20,747 bases of DNA from UMGS1766 sp963597355 (GTDB taxonomy: Bacteria > Bacillota > Clostridia > Oscillospirales > Oscillospiraceae). The translations under genes were made by a program, and so were the position numbers. The stretch spans positions 1-20,747 of the forward strand of contig CAVBPR010000011.1 of assembly GCA_963597355.1 (NCBI GenBank), written 5' to 3'. This document shows positions 1-6,888 of this stretch, one piece after another. Each line of letters starts with the position of its first letter. The first letter of the stretch is position 1. A model generated the notes under the pieces. It did no database searches and was not told the origin of the DNA. It worked only from the letters and a program-made list of their open reading frames with translations.

Positions 1-1
1 A

Positions 2-406
2 TTATCTCTTGGAGAACTGAGGTGCGCGACGAGCGGCTTTGAGGCCGTACTTCTTACGTTCCTTCATACGAGGATCGCGGGTCAGGAAACCGGCCTTCTT
101 CAGCAGAGGACGATATTCCTCGCCAGCCAGCAGCAGGGCGCGGGCAATGCCGTGGCGCAGTGCGCCAGCCTGACCGGAGACACCGCCGCCAGCGACGGTG
201 GCAACAACGTCGAACTTGTCCACAGTGTTGGTGAGGACGAGGGGCTGACGGGTGACCAGCTTCAGTGTGTCCAGGCCGAAATAATCGTCGATGTCACGGC
301 CATTGATGGTGATGGAACCAGTTCCGTTGGGATACAGACGGACGCGGGCAACGGAGGACTTCCGGCGGCCAGTGCCGTACAGATAAGGCTTCTTGCTCTG
401 ATACAT
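2..406 (-). CDS. rpsI: 30S ribosomal protein S9
   Basis: Component of the small ribosomal subunit; its basic C-terminal tail reaches the P-site tRNA. The 134-residue product has the family's N-terminal GTGRRKSSVARVRL segment (about residues 11-24), the central GGGVSGQAGALRHGIARAL segment, and the diagnostic basic C-terminus KKYGLKAARRAPQFSKR. The length is normal and the stop codon (TAA, at 2-4) lies just inside the window, so the gene is complete. The start ATG is preceded on the minus strand by AAGGAGGT with about 8 nt spacing. It lies 14 nt downstream of rplM and is surely co-transcribed with it; rplM-rpsI is one of the most conserved bacterial gene pairs. Seen: motifs and ribosome binding site. 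Known: function of the family. Confidence 0.98.
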   Translation of the reverse strand: MYQSKKPYLYGTGRRKSSVARVRLYPNGTGSITINGRDIDDYFGLDTLKLVTRQPLVLTNTVDKFDVVATVAGGGVSGQAGALRHGIARALLLAGEEYRPLLKKAGFLTRDPRMKERKKYGLKAARRAPQFSKR

Positions 407-420
407 GATCGTTTACCTCC

Positions 421-849
421 TTAACCTTCGTACACTTCGGGCTTCTGAGCATCGTTCTTGTGCTCAGCACCGCGATAGACACGCAGACGACGGAGTGCGG
501 AAGCGCCCAGAGTGTTCTTGGGCAGCATACCCTTAACAGCAATCTGCATTGCAAACTCGGGCTTCTCCTGCATCAGGATGCGATACTTGGTCTCCTTCAG
601 ACCGCCGGTCCAACCGGAGTGATGACGATAGAACTTCTGATCGCCCTTCTTGCCGGTCAAAACAGCATCGGCTGCATTGATGACGATAACGAAATCGCCG
701 CAGTCAACGTTGGGAGTGTACTCGGGCTTGTGCTTGCCGCGCAGCAGGTGAGCGGCGGTAGCAGCGGTCTTGCCGAGAGGCTTGCCAGCTGCGTCAAGGA
801 TGTACCACTTGCGGGTAACGGTCTCCTTGTGAGCCATGTAAGTAGACAT
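421..849 (-). CDS. rplM: 50S ribosomal protein L13
   Basis: Early-assembling protein of the large ribosomal subunit. The 142-residue product carries RKWYILDAAGKPLGKTAA near the N-terminus, LRGKHKPEYTPNVDCGDFVIVINA (about 37-60), KFYRHHSGWTGGLKE, and the signature VKGMLPKNTLGASALRRLRVYRGAEHKN near residues 106-133. An upstream in-frame TTG at 864 overlaps the ribosome binding site, so I chose the ATG at 849, preceded by GGAGGG with 7 nt spacing. This gives MSTYMAHKE, as in other Firmicutes L13 proteins. It is first in the rplM-rpsI operon and is driven by a consensus promoter about 70 nt upstream. Confidence 0.98.
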   Translation of the reverse strand: MSTYMAHKETVTRKWYILDAAGKPLGKTAATAAHLLRGKHKPEYTPNVDCGDFVIVINAADAVLTGKKGDQKFYRHHSGWTGGLKETKYRILMQEKPEFAMQIAVKGMLPKNTLGASALRRLRVYRGAEHKNDAQKPEVYEG

Positions 850-914
850 GGTGTTTCCCTCCAAATTATATAGTAAATATTTATTGAAAATAAACGGGGC
901 GCAAAATCAGCGCA
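850..914 (-). promoter_or_regulatory. rplM mRNA leader with two small hairpins
   Basis: The predicted leader opens directly with GCGC-TGATTTT-GCGC (913 to 899), followed by an A/T stem TTTATT-TTC-AATAAA and then the GGAGGG ribosome binding site. L13 leaders that bind their own protein are known in Firmicutes, so an autogenous site is possible. I cannot match it to that family by eye, and the AT stem could be chance in AT-rich sequence. Confidence 0.35.
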
Positions 915-920
915 GGTATA

Positions 921-949
921 TTTATAGCACAACGAAAATGACGTGTCAA
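921..949 (-). promoter_or_regulatory. Sigma-A-type promoter of rplM-rpsI
   Basis: On the minus strand a perfect -35 TTGACA (949 to 944) is followed, after 17 nt, by TATAAA (926 to 921) with an extended TGC just upstream. Predicted transcription starts near 914, leaving a leader of about 65 nt. The strength fits a ribosomal protein operon. Confidence 0.85.
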
Positions 950-1148
950 CTTCTTTTTCTGTATTTTTAATTTATCAATTTACTATCTCTTGTTTTCTTA
1001 CATAATCGCGCTTATTCTCTTTATATCTCATTTTCGTTTTTCTGCTTTCTTTTGTGAATTTTGCCGTAAAACCAGCCATTCATAAATTCTTCACGACAAT
1101 TTCGTAAAATGTCCACCACGAAAACGAATAGAACTGATATGATAGGAC

Positions 1149-1299
1149 CGTGGTTAAGAAAACCACAGAATTTATTTCATCTTCTTCATCTCTCTTTTCT
1201 CTTAACAAGCACTTAGCACCAGAAGCAATCGCCTCTGGTGCTAAGACAAAAAATTCACGGATTTTCCGTTTTTCCGCACAGCAATGTGCGGATTTTTTT
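1149..1299 (+). ncRNA. Candidate small RNA, about 150 nt
   Basis: An extended -10 element TGATATGAT (1135-1143) has no good -35. Seven bases on begins a 5' hairpin GTGGTT-AAGAA-AACCAC (1150-1166). A pyrimidine-rich, weakly structured stretch follows (about 1168-1205, repeated TCTTC/CTCTTTTCTC). Next comes a perfect 12-bp stem-loop (1212-1223 with 1234-1245) and finally an intrinsic terminator (1273-1299). No ORF with a ribosome binding site fits between. Promoter, three ordered hairpins and terminator without coding potential are what a trans-acting sRNA would look like, and the CU-rich linker could pair with purine-rich ribosome binding sites. Function is unknown and there is no family match by eye. 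Confidence 0.42.
1273..1299 (+). terminator. Intrinsic terminator
   Basis: A 7-bp stem TCCGCAC (1273-1279) / GTGCGGA (1286-1292) with loop AGCAAT runs into seven T (1293-1299). A smaller ACGGA-TTT-TCCGT plus four T lies immediately upstream (1257-1273). The T-run exists only on the plus strand although no plus-strand protein gene precedes it, which implies a non-coding transcript. Confidence 0.8.
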
Positions 1300-1348
1300 G
1301 CACCATGATGTAGAGGTAGGGGAGAATGAGAGAGACGGCAGAAATAGC

Positions 1349-1383
1349 ATAAGAAAACCTGCACCCGAAGTGCTCGGTGCAGG
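1349..1383 (-). terminator. Intrinsic terminator, minus strand
   Basis: Read on the minus strand, CCTGCACCGA...TCGGGTGCAGG (1383 to 1358; up to 10 bp with one bulged C) is followed by TTTTCTTAT. It lies about 55 nt past the 3' end of the 6S-like RNA and would end that transcript or read-through from the DUF1292 gene. Confidence 0.7.
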
Positions 1384-1436
1384 CCGTAGTGTTAATAATA
1401 TACTGATATATAAAGTGTAATATAAAGTCGACAAAA

Positions 1437-1620
1437 CCCCGCCGTGGCCGTGTGGCCCATTTGTGCCTGCGAGATGCAGGTGGGTCGCCTCCGCACGGCT
1501 TCTTTGCTTCCAACTTCCGGCTGATTTCAGTCGGGAGGCCTGCAATCCACCGCGCGAGTTTCCAGCAACCCCAGAAATAGTGTAGGCCATATAGAAAACC
1601 ATCACGCACCCGGCAGGGTA
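1437..1620 (-). ncRNA. ssrS: 6S RNA (RNA polymerase-binding regulatory RNA)
   Basis: 6S RNA mimics an open promoter and sequesters the housekeeping RNA polymerase holoenzyme in slow growth. The minus-strand sequence folds by eye into the 6S plan. The ends close with CCCUGCCG (1618 to 1611) / CGGCGGGG (1444 to 1437), extended by GGU..GUG.UGG / CCACAC.GCC. A large central bubble follows, containing the small 3'-strand hairpin CCUGC-AUCUC-GCAGG (1480 to 1466). Above it GGUGG pairs with CCACC, then GCCUCC with GGAGGC, under an apical region where CCGACU pairs with AGUUGG. Length about 184 nt is typical. Exact ends are uncertain, and I see no convincing promoter at the 5' end, so processing from a DUF1292 read-through transcript is possible. 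The call rests on structure, not on a database match. Confidence 0.75.
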
Positions 1621-1646
1621 TCGTCTGCGTTCAAGAGCGTAAGCTC

Positions 1647-1940
1647 TTAATCGTCCTCTTCTTCATCGTCGAACAACAGATCCATAAACTGATCGTAAAC
1701 TGCATTCAGTTCCTCTTCGTCGTCGACTGTTTCCAGCATGTCCTCGGTTTCACCCGGAACTGAGCGCAGGATGATCAATCCGTACTCATCGCTGTCCTCG
1801 TCCTGACCTTCTTCCACGGCAGGGAAGAACGCCATATAAGTCTTTCCACGGTATTCTACTGTGTCGAGATACTCAAGCTCAAATTCATTGCCTTCGTCAT
1901 CGGTCAGGGTGATAAAATCAGCACCAAACTCTTCGCTCAT
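1647..1940 (-). CDS. DUF1292 domain small acidic protein
   Basis: A 97-residue, strongly acidic protein of unknown function. The DUF1292 pattern is clear: FITLTDDEGNEFELEYLDTVEYRGKTYMAFFPA (about 9-41), then YGLIILRSV and a closing EEELNAVYDQFMDLLFDDEEEDD. The family is widespread in Firmicutes, often near genes for RNA or ribosome functions, without an established role. The ATG at 1940 gives the usual MSEE start, but a GTG three codons upstream (1949) is better spaced (7 nt) from AAGGA and may be the true start. The reading frame stays open further upstream to 2198, but that part lacks a ribosome binding site and overlaps the divergent promoters. The end overlaps a small AAGAGC-GCTCTT hairpin (1633-1648). 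Confidence 0.85.
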   Translation of the reverse strand: MSEEFGADFITLTDDEGNEFELEYLDTVEYRGKTYMAFFPAVEEGQDEDSDEYGLIILRSVPGETEDMLETVDDEEELNAVYDQFMDLLFDDEEEDD

Positions 1941-1971
1941 TGTTGTCACCAACCTTTCCTTGTTCCACTGT

Positions 1972-2000
1972 ATTTTAACCTCTGGAGCAAAAAAATGCAA
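1972..2000 (-). promoter_or_regulatory. Promoter of the DUF1292 gene
   Basis: On the minus strand TTGCAT (2000 to 1995), a 17-nt spacer and TAAAAT (1977 to 1972) match sigma-A spacing. They place the start near 1965, about 25 nt before the start codon. Confidence 0.65.
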
Positions 2001-2061
2001 GAGGGAAGATAAAGGGAATTTTACTTTTGAGAGCGATTTCGAATATACAGCTACAGCAAAT

Positions 2062-2089
2062 TTGACAGATGTGATAAAATGTGTAAGAT
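2062..2089 (+). promoter_or_regulatory. Promoter of the PBP gene
   Basis: Perfect -35 TTGACA (2062-2067), 16-nt spacer, -10 TAAGAT (2084-2089). The roughly 60-nt leader contains a small CGTCC...GGACG hairpin (2117-2133) before the ribosome binding site GGAGGTGG. Confidence 0.65.
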
Positions 2090-2156
2090 AGTATCTGTAT
2101 GCACATGTGAATCTCGTCCTTTTTTCGGACGTACAAATCCACCGGAGGTGGTCTTT

Positions 2157-4928
2157 TTGGCAAATAAAAAGAAGCAACGCCGTCATTCCAATGGGCATGC
2201 TGCGGCAACTGTATTAAAATGGATCGGCATTGTACTTGGCACGCTGATTTTGGGTGCGTGTATGACGTGCCTGTTCATTGCAGGGTATGCCAAAACTTAT
2301 GTAAACGATGTGATTATGCCGCAGGCTGAGGCGGCGCAAGCCACATTGAACAGCCAGGGGTGGAATTCCGCTCAGTCATCTTCTATTTATTATGTGGACA
2401 AGACAACAGGCGAAGATGTGCTGATGAAAACACTGTATGCAAGTGAAAACCGCATCTGGGTAGAGTATAAGGATATCCCGCAGAATTTAATCAATGCTAC
2501 GGTTGCGATTGAAGATAAACGTTTCTGGACACACAACGGTGTCGACTGGAAACGTACCATCGGTGCAGCGGTGTATATGTTTACCGGTCAGAATGTGCAG
2601 GGCGGATCTACGATAACCCAGCAGCTGATCAAAAACCTGTCTCAGAATGATGATGTGACCGTGCGCCGTAAAGTGCTGGAGATTTTTACTGCACTGGAAT
2701 TTGATAAAGCGAACAGCAAAGAGCAGATTATCGAAATGTATTTGAACAACATTTACCTTGGTCGTCAGTGCAATGGCGTTTATACTGCGGCTAAGAAATA
2801 TTTCGATAAAAATGTATCTGATCTGACACTTGCGGAAAGCGCCTGCCTGATCAGCATCACCAATAACCCCTCGCTTTATGATCCGTATAATAAGCCGGAA
2901 AACAACCGGAAACGTGCATCCGCCGTACTGAAGCAGATGTATTTGCAGGGATATATTACGGAAGATGAAGAAATCTCTGCGATGGCGGAGATTGGCTATA
3001 TTTCGGATGGCAGCGTGGATAGCGATGGAAACAAGGTGTTTACCTACCATGAAGATCAGGTGACGCTGCAGTTTGTTCAAAGCGACTCAACTCAGCAGCA
3101 GGAGGCCGGAACTACGACTTCCGGGTTGAATTCCTGGTACACAGACGCTGTTATTGACAGCGTTATGGACGATTTGATGGAAACCTATAACTATACGCGT
3201 GAGGCAGCCAGCAACGTCCTTTATCAGGGCGGTTTGACAATCCGTACCTGCTATGATCCGGATGCACAGGCCATTGTTGACACAGTTTATGACAATCCTG
3301 AGGTTCTGGCGAATTGTCAATCGCGAAAGGGCCAGGAGCTGATGAGCGCAATTTCCCTGGTGGATAACAAAACCGGCGCTGTCATCGCCCTGGGACAGAC
3401 GGGTGAAAAAACGGTAAACCGGGGCACGGTTTATGCAACGGATGCCAAGCGCCAGCCCGGTTCTTCCATCAAGCCTCTGTCTGTCTATGCACCGGCTTTG
3501 GAGGAAAAACTGATTACGCCCTATTCCGCAGTAGACGATACGCCGTTCCGTTTGGATTCGGAGGGAAATCCCTATCCTAAAAACGCGAGCCACAGTTATT
3601 CCGGATTGACGGACATCACAACCGCAGTCAAGAAATCCTTGAACACGGCTGCAGTCAAAACGCTGGATCTGGTCGGGTTGCAGCGCTCCTATGAATACTT
3701 GACAGAGACTTTTGGATTTACCAGTATTGTTGACTATAAAGTTGTTGCAAACGGAGAGGTCAAGTCGGATATCGATTATTCGCCGTTGGCTATGGGTGGT
3801 TTGACCACAGGTGTGTCCACCTTTGAAATGGCGGGTGCTTATTCCGTGTTCCCACGCAGCGGCGTTTACATCAAGCCCCATCTGTATACTACGGTTACCG
3901 ATATGAACGGCAATGTTATTCTGTCAAACGACGAAACCGGCAAAGCGGTTCTGAGCGAAAACACTACCTATTACATGAACGAAATGCTGGAAGCGGTTGT
4001 TTCCGAAGGTACCGGTACAAAGGCGCAGATTTCCGGCTATACGGTTGCAGGTAAAACAGGTACGACCAACAACAACTATGACCGGTGGTTCTGCGGTTAT
4101 ACGAGTTACTATACTGCTGCTGTCTGGATCGGATATGAATATTCTGAAAGCATCAACGCAAGCGGAAACCCGGCAATTAACCTTTGGCAGCAGGTTATGT
4201 CTCAGATGATGCAGGGCAAGGAAGATAAGAGTCTGACTTCCACCACAAAAAATGTGGTATCTGCGACCTATTGCACAAAGAGCGGTGATCTGGCAACGTC
4301 AGACTGCTCTGCGGCTGGCTGCGCGGCGACAGGCTACTTTATCGAGGGCGATGCGCCCACAACCTACTGCACCCGACACACATCGGTTACCGTCTGCAAG
4401 GATGATCCGATTGGCGACACGGGCATGTATCATTTGGCTGGTGCCTACTGCCCGGAAAGCAGCAAAATGTCAATGGCAGTGCTGGACTTCCGTCGGGATG
4501 AGGCAGCCTCTTCCGTGACGGTCAGCGATACCTATCAGATGCTCTCCTGGATTGAAGCACAGGGCACCTGCTCGATTCATGATGCCGGATGGCAGGAACG
4601 CGTGGAAAAGATGAAGACGCAAACAGTCAGCGTAAGCGCAAGCTTCACAAAGACGGTGGGCGACAGCCCGTTTGCACTGAATGCGACTTGCGTAGACGGC
4701 GCAGGCAATGTAGGCGGTGAACTGAGTTACACATCCAGCAATCCTCTGGTTGCAACTGTGAGTGCAGATGGTACTGTTACTGTTGTTGGGGCAGGTACTG
4801 CAACGATAACGGTTACAGCCGCGGCAACAGAGTACGCACCGACGACATCCACCACCACGACCATTACGGTAAAAAGCGGTGGAACGCCAACACCGGATCC
4901 AACACCGGAACCGGAGAACAATGATTGA
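2157..4928 (+). CDS. Class A penicillin-binding protein (PBP1a type) with C-terminal Big_2-like domain
   Basis: Bifunctional peptidoglycan synthase: polymerises lipid II glycan strands and cross-links stem peptides outside the membrane. The TTG at 2157 is chosen because GGAGGTGG stands 6-8 nt upstream; the frame is open from 2079 without a ribosome binding site. The 923 residues comprise a basic cytoplasmic start and one membrane helix (about 20-45). The GT51 transglycosylase has EDKRFWTHNG (119-128), GGSTITQQLIKN (149-160), RRKVLEI and KEQIIEMYLNNIYLG. The transpeptidase has SSIK with nucleophile Ser436 and Lys439, SLN (494-496) and KTGT (633-636). A Cys-containing linker follows (about 700-800), then a bacterial Ig-like Big_2 domain (about 822-905) and a Pro/Thr tail. 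All catalytic motifs are intact. It stands alone between its own promoter and terminator. The exact paralogue name cannot be decided. Confidence 0.95.
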   Translation: MANKKKQRRHSNGHAAATVLKWIGIVLGTLILGACMTCLFIAGYAKTYVNDVIMPQAEAAQATLNSQGWNSAQSSSIYYVDKTTGEDVLMKTLYASENRIWVEYKDIPQNLINATVAIEDKRFWTHNGVDWKRTIGAAVYMFTGQNVQGGSTITQQLIKNLSQNDDVTVRRKVLEIFTALEFDKANSKEQIIEMYLNNIYLGRQCNGVYTAAKKYFDKNVSDLTLAESACLISITNNPSLYDPYNKPENNRKRASAVLKQMYLQGYITEDEEISAMAEIGYISDGSVDSDGNKVFTYHEDQVTLQFVQSDSTQQQEAGTTTSGLNSWYTDAVIDSVMDDLMETYNYTREAASNVLYQGGLTIRTCYDPDAQAIVDTVYDNPEVLANCQSRKGQELMSAISLVDNKTGAVIALGQTGEKTVNRGTVYATDAKRQPGSSIKPLSVYAPALEEKLITPYSAVDDTPFRLDSEGNPYPKNASHSYSGLTDITTAVKKSLNTAAVKTLDLVGLQRSYEYLTETFGFTSIVDYKVVANGEVKSDIDYSPLAMGGLTTGVSTFEMAGAYSVFPRSGVYIKPHLYTTVTDMNGNVILSNDETGKAVLSENTTYYMNEMLEAVVSEGTGTKAQISGYTVAGKTGTTNNNYDRWFCGYTSYYTAAVWIGYEYSESINASGNPAINLWQQVMSQMMQGKEDKSLTSTTKNVVSATYCTKSGDLATSDCSAAGCAATGYFIEGDAPTTYCTRHTSVTVCKDDPIGDTGMYHLAGAYCPESSKMSMAVLDFRRDEAASSVTVSDTYQMLSWIEAQGTCSIHDAGWQERVEKMKTQTVSVSASFTKTVGDSPFALNATCVDGAGNVGGELSYTSSNPLVATVSADGTVTVVGAGTATITVTAAATEYAPTTSTTTTITVKSGGTPTPDPTPEPENND

Positions 4929-4941
4929 TATTTCTAAAAAA

Positions 4942-4981
4942 AGCGGCGCTCCCATTTCGAGAGCGCCGCTCCGGCATTTTT
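4942..4981 (+). terminator. Intrinsic terminator after the PBP gene
   Basis: A 10-bp perfect GC-rich stem AGCGGCGCTC (4942-4951) / GAGCGCCGCT (4961-4970) is followed by CCGGCA and five T. It is preceded by seven A, so it may also work weakly in reverse. Confidence 0.8.
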
Positions 4982-5050
4982 ATAAAACGGAGTTAGAATA
5001 TTTCACGAAAGCGTTCTGTGCATTTGCCTTACTTTTTAGTGCAGTTGCCC

Positions 5051-5079
5051 TTGCAATGGTTTATGCATTGTGCTATGAT
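5051..5079 (+). promoter_or_regulatory. Promoter of the ACT-hom-lysC operon
   Basis: TTGCAA (5051-5056), 17-nt spacer, TATGAT (5074-5079), with an extended TGC directly before the -10. It would start transcription near 5086, about 50 nt before the first gene. No T-box or riboswitch-sized leader is present. Confidence 0.7.
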
Positions 5080-5138
5080 ACTACTTGTCACTGCAAAGAC
5101 AAATGACCGCCAGTGGCGGACGAAGCGAGGTGGATTCC

Positions 5139-5579
5139 TTGACAGGTGACCCGAAATACTTTGTTGTAGAGGCATGCAAACTGCCGGAAGTTTTCCTCAA
5201 GGTAGTGCAGGCCAAGCGTATGCTGGAGCTGCGGGAAGTAGGTACAATTAACGAGGCGGTTCAGAAGGTCGGAATCAGCAGAAGTGCTTTTTATAAGTAT
5301 AAAGATTCAGTTGTTCCATTTAATGATATGATGAGCGGTCATATTGTTACCTTCCAGTCTCTTCTTCGGGATGAGCCGGGCGTGCTGTCCGCTATATTGA
5401 ATCTGTTTGCAACGTCTGGAGCAAATATTTTAACCATCAATCAGTCAATCCCGGTTAACGGCTGTGCTGCCGTTACGGTCAGTGCGGAAACTTCGGGCTT
5501 GCTCCTTTCGCTGGAGGAACTGATTCGCAATTTAAATGCCGTAGAAGGCGTTGTACAATTTGAAGTGCTGGCCGGGTGA
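5139..5579 (+). CDS. ACT domain protein, UPF0735/PheB-like
   Basis: A 146-residue probable amino-acid-sensing regulator. The N-terminal half has YFVVEACKLPEVFLKVVQAKRMLE followed by the helix-turn-helix-like stretch VGTINEAVQKVGISRSAFYKYKDSV (about 35-59), hallmarks of UPF0735. The C-terminal half is an ACT domain (about 70-144; LLRDEPGVLSAILNLFATSGANILTINQSIP), a fold that binds amino acids in regulatory proteins. The start is the TTG at 5139, preceded by GAGGTGG with 5 nt spacing; an ATG at 5103 lacks a good site. It lies 54 nt before homoserine dehydrogenase in the same transcript, so control of the threonine/methionine branch is the simplest inferred role; the DNA target is not identifiable here. 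Confidence 0.85.
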   Translation: MTGDPKYFVVEACKLPEVFLKVVQAKRMLELREVGTINEAVQKVGISRSAFYKYKDSVVPFNDMMSGHIVTFQSLLRDEPGVLSAILNLFATSGANILTINQSIPVNGCAAVTVSAETSGLLLSLEELIRNLNAVEGVVQFEVLAG

Positions 5580-5633
5580 TCGGTCATAAAATAAGCAAGA
5601 AACGACAAGATAAAGAAGTGCAGAGGTGTAGTT

Positions 5634-6833
5634 ATGGTAAATGTAGCAATTCTAGGCTTTGGTACGGTCGGCTCCGGTGTTGCTGAAGTCATCCATAAAA
5701 ACGGTAGCCATATCTCCGAGAAGGTGGCAAACCAGGTCAATTTGAAGTATATTCTGGATATACGCACATTTCCGGACAGCATTTTTGCAGATAAGTTTGT
5801 CAATGACTTTTCTGTGATTGAGCAGGACCCGGAAGTTGATGTTGTTGTGGAGACCATCGGCGGCGCAACCATCGCATTGGATTATACGCGTCGCGCACTG
5901 AGTGCCGGAAAAAGTGTTGTAACATCCAACAAGGAACTGGTTGCAACCCATGGATACGAACTGCTTCAGCTTGCTCAGGAGCACAATGTGTCTTACCTGT
6001 TCGAGGCAAGTGTGGGCGGCGGTATTCCGATTATTCGCCCGATCAGCCAGTGCTTGGGCGCAAATGAGTTGACGGAAATTGCCGGCATTCTGAACGGCAC
6101 TACCAACTATATTCTTACCCGCATGATCCGCGCCGGCCTGTCCTTTGAGGCGGCGTTGAAAGAAGCGCAGGATAATGGCTATGCAGAGCGCGATCCTTCG
6201 GCGGATATTGAGGGCGCGGATGCTTGCCGCAAGATCTGCATTTTGGCATCTTTGGCCTTTGGTCGTCATATTTATCCGGAGCAGGTGCCGACCCAGGGGA
6301 TTACTCAGATTACCTTGTCTGATGTGGCGTTTGCCCGCAGCGGTGACATGAAAATTAAATTGCTGGGCCGTGCCATTCGCCGTGAGGATGACAAGGTTTG
6401 CGCCTATGTTGCACCCCACCTTGTGCCGGACGAATCACCTCTTGCAAACGTAGAGGATGTGTTCAATGCCATCTCGGTTAAGGGAGATGCCATTGGTGAC
6501 GTTATGTTCTACGGCAGGGGAGCGGGCAAGCTTCCTACGGCTTCCGCTGTTGTGGCTGACGTAATGGACGCTGCAAAGCATATGAAAACCCGCAAATACA
6601 TCAGCTGGGGTAAAGGCGGCGAGGACGTTATTTATTCCATTGACGAGGTCAAAAACCGTTGGTATGTTCGGGTGAAGGCGGGTACCAAGCTGCCGGACAA
6701 CTGCACTGCGCTGTCCAATCCGGAGGATGCAGAATGTGAAGCTTTCCTCACAGTAGACGCATTCAATGAAAACGAAGTGCGCGCTCTTTGCCCGGAAGGC
6801 AGCGTGTTGGCTTGCTATCGTGTGCTGGAGTAA
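5634..6833 (+). CDS. hom: Homoserine dehydrogenase
   Basis: Reduces aspartate semialdehyde to homoserine with NAD(P)H, the committed step to threonine and methionine, in the cytoplasm. The 399 residues begin with a Rossmann fold (VAILGFGTVGSG, 4-15). The catalytic domain carries the GGIPIIRP and LNGTTNYIL segments and the family signature ERDPSADIEGADACRKI, in which Asp196 and Lys200 match the catalytic Asp/Lys pair. The C-terminal part after about residue 320 is shorter and more divergent than the regulatory ACT domain of the usual 430-residue enzyme, so feedback control by threonine may differ, perhaps supplied by the ACT protein upstream. The ribosome binding site is GAGGTG with 5 nt spacing. 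It is co-transcribed with the flanking genes. Confidence 0.96.
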   Translation: MVNVAILGFGTVGSGVAEVIHKNGSHISEKVANQVNLKYILDIRTFPDSIFADKFVNDFSVIEQDPEVDVVVETIGGATIALDYTRRALSAGKSVVTSNKELVATHGYELLQLAQEHNVSYLFEASVGGGIPIIRPISQCLGANELTEIAGILNGTTNYILTRMIRAGLSFEAALKEAQDNGYAERDPSADIEGADACRKICILASLAFGRHIYPEQVPTQGITQITLSDVAFARSGDMKIKLLGRAIRREDDKVCAYVAPHLVPDESPLANVEDVFNAISVKGDAIGDVMFYGRGAGKLPTASAVVADVMDAAKHMKTRKYISWGKGGEDVIYSIDEVKNRWYVRVKAGTKLPDNCTALSNPEDAECEAFLTVDAFNENEVRALCPEGSVLACYRVLE

Positions 6834-6888
6834 TTTGTTTATTAAGGGTGGCTGTTGCCACGAAAATGAGTAATGGAGGTCAAGTCGA

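Noticed and set aside
1241..1609. Minus-strand frames of 116-122 codons over the 6S-like RNA
   Set aside because: Composition (many Arg, Trp, Cys, His) is not protein-like, there is no ribosome binding site, and the base pairing explains the GC-rich block better.
1440..1620. SRP (4.5S/scRNA) RNA as an alternative for the structured RNA
   Set aside because: A CCGGAAG string is present, but the conserved symmetric loop and helix 8 around a GGAA tetraloop cannot be formed, whereas the 6S closing stem and bubble can.
3087..3881. 264-codon minus-strand frame inside the PBP gene
   Set aside because: Overlaps the transpeptidase-coding region and has atypical composition; no ribosome binding site.
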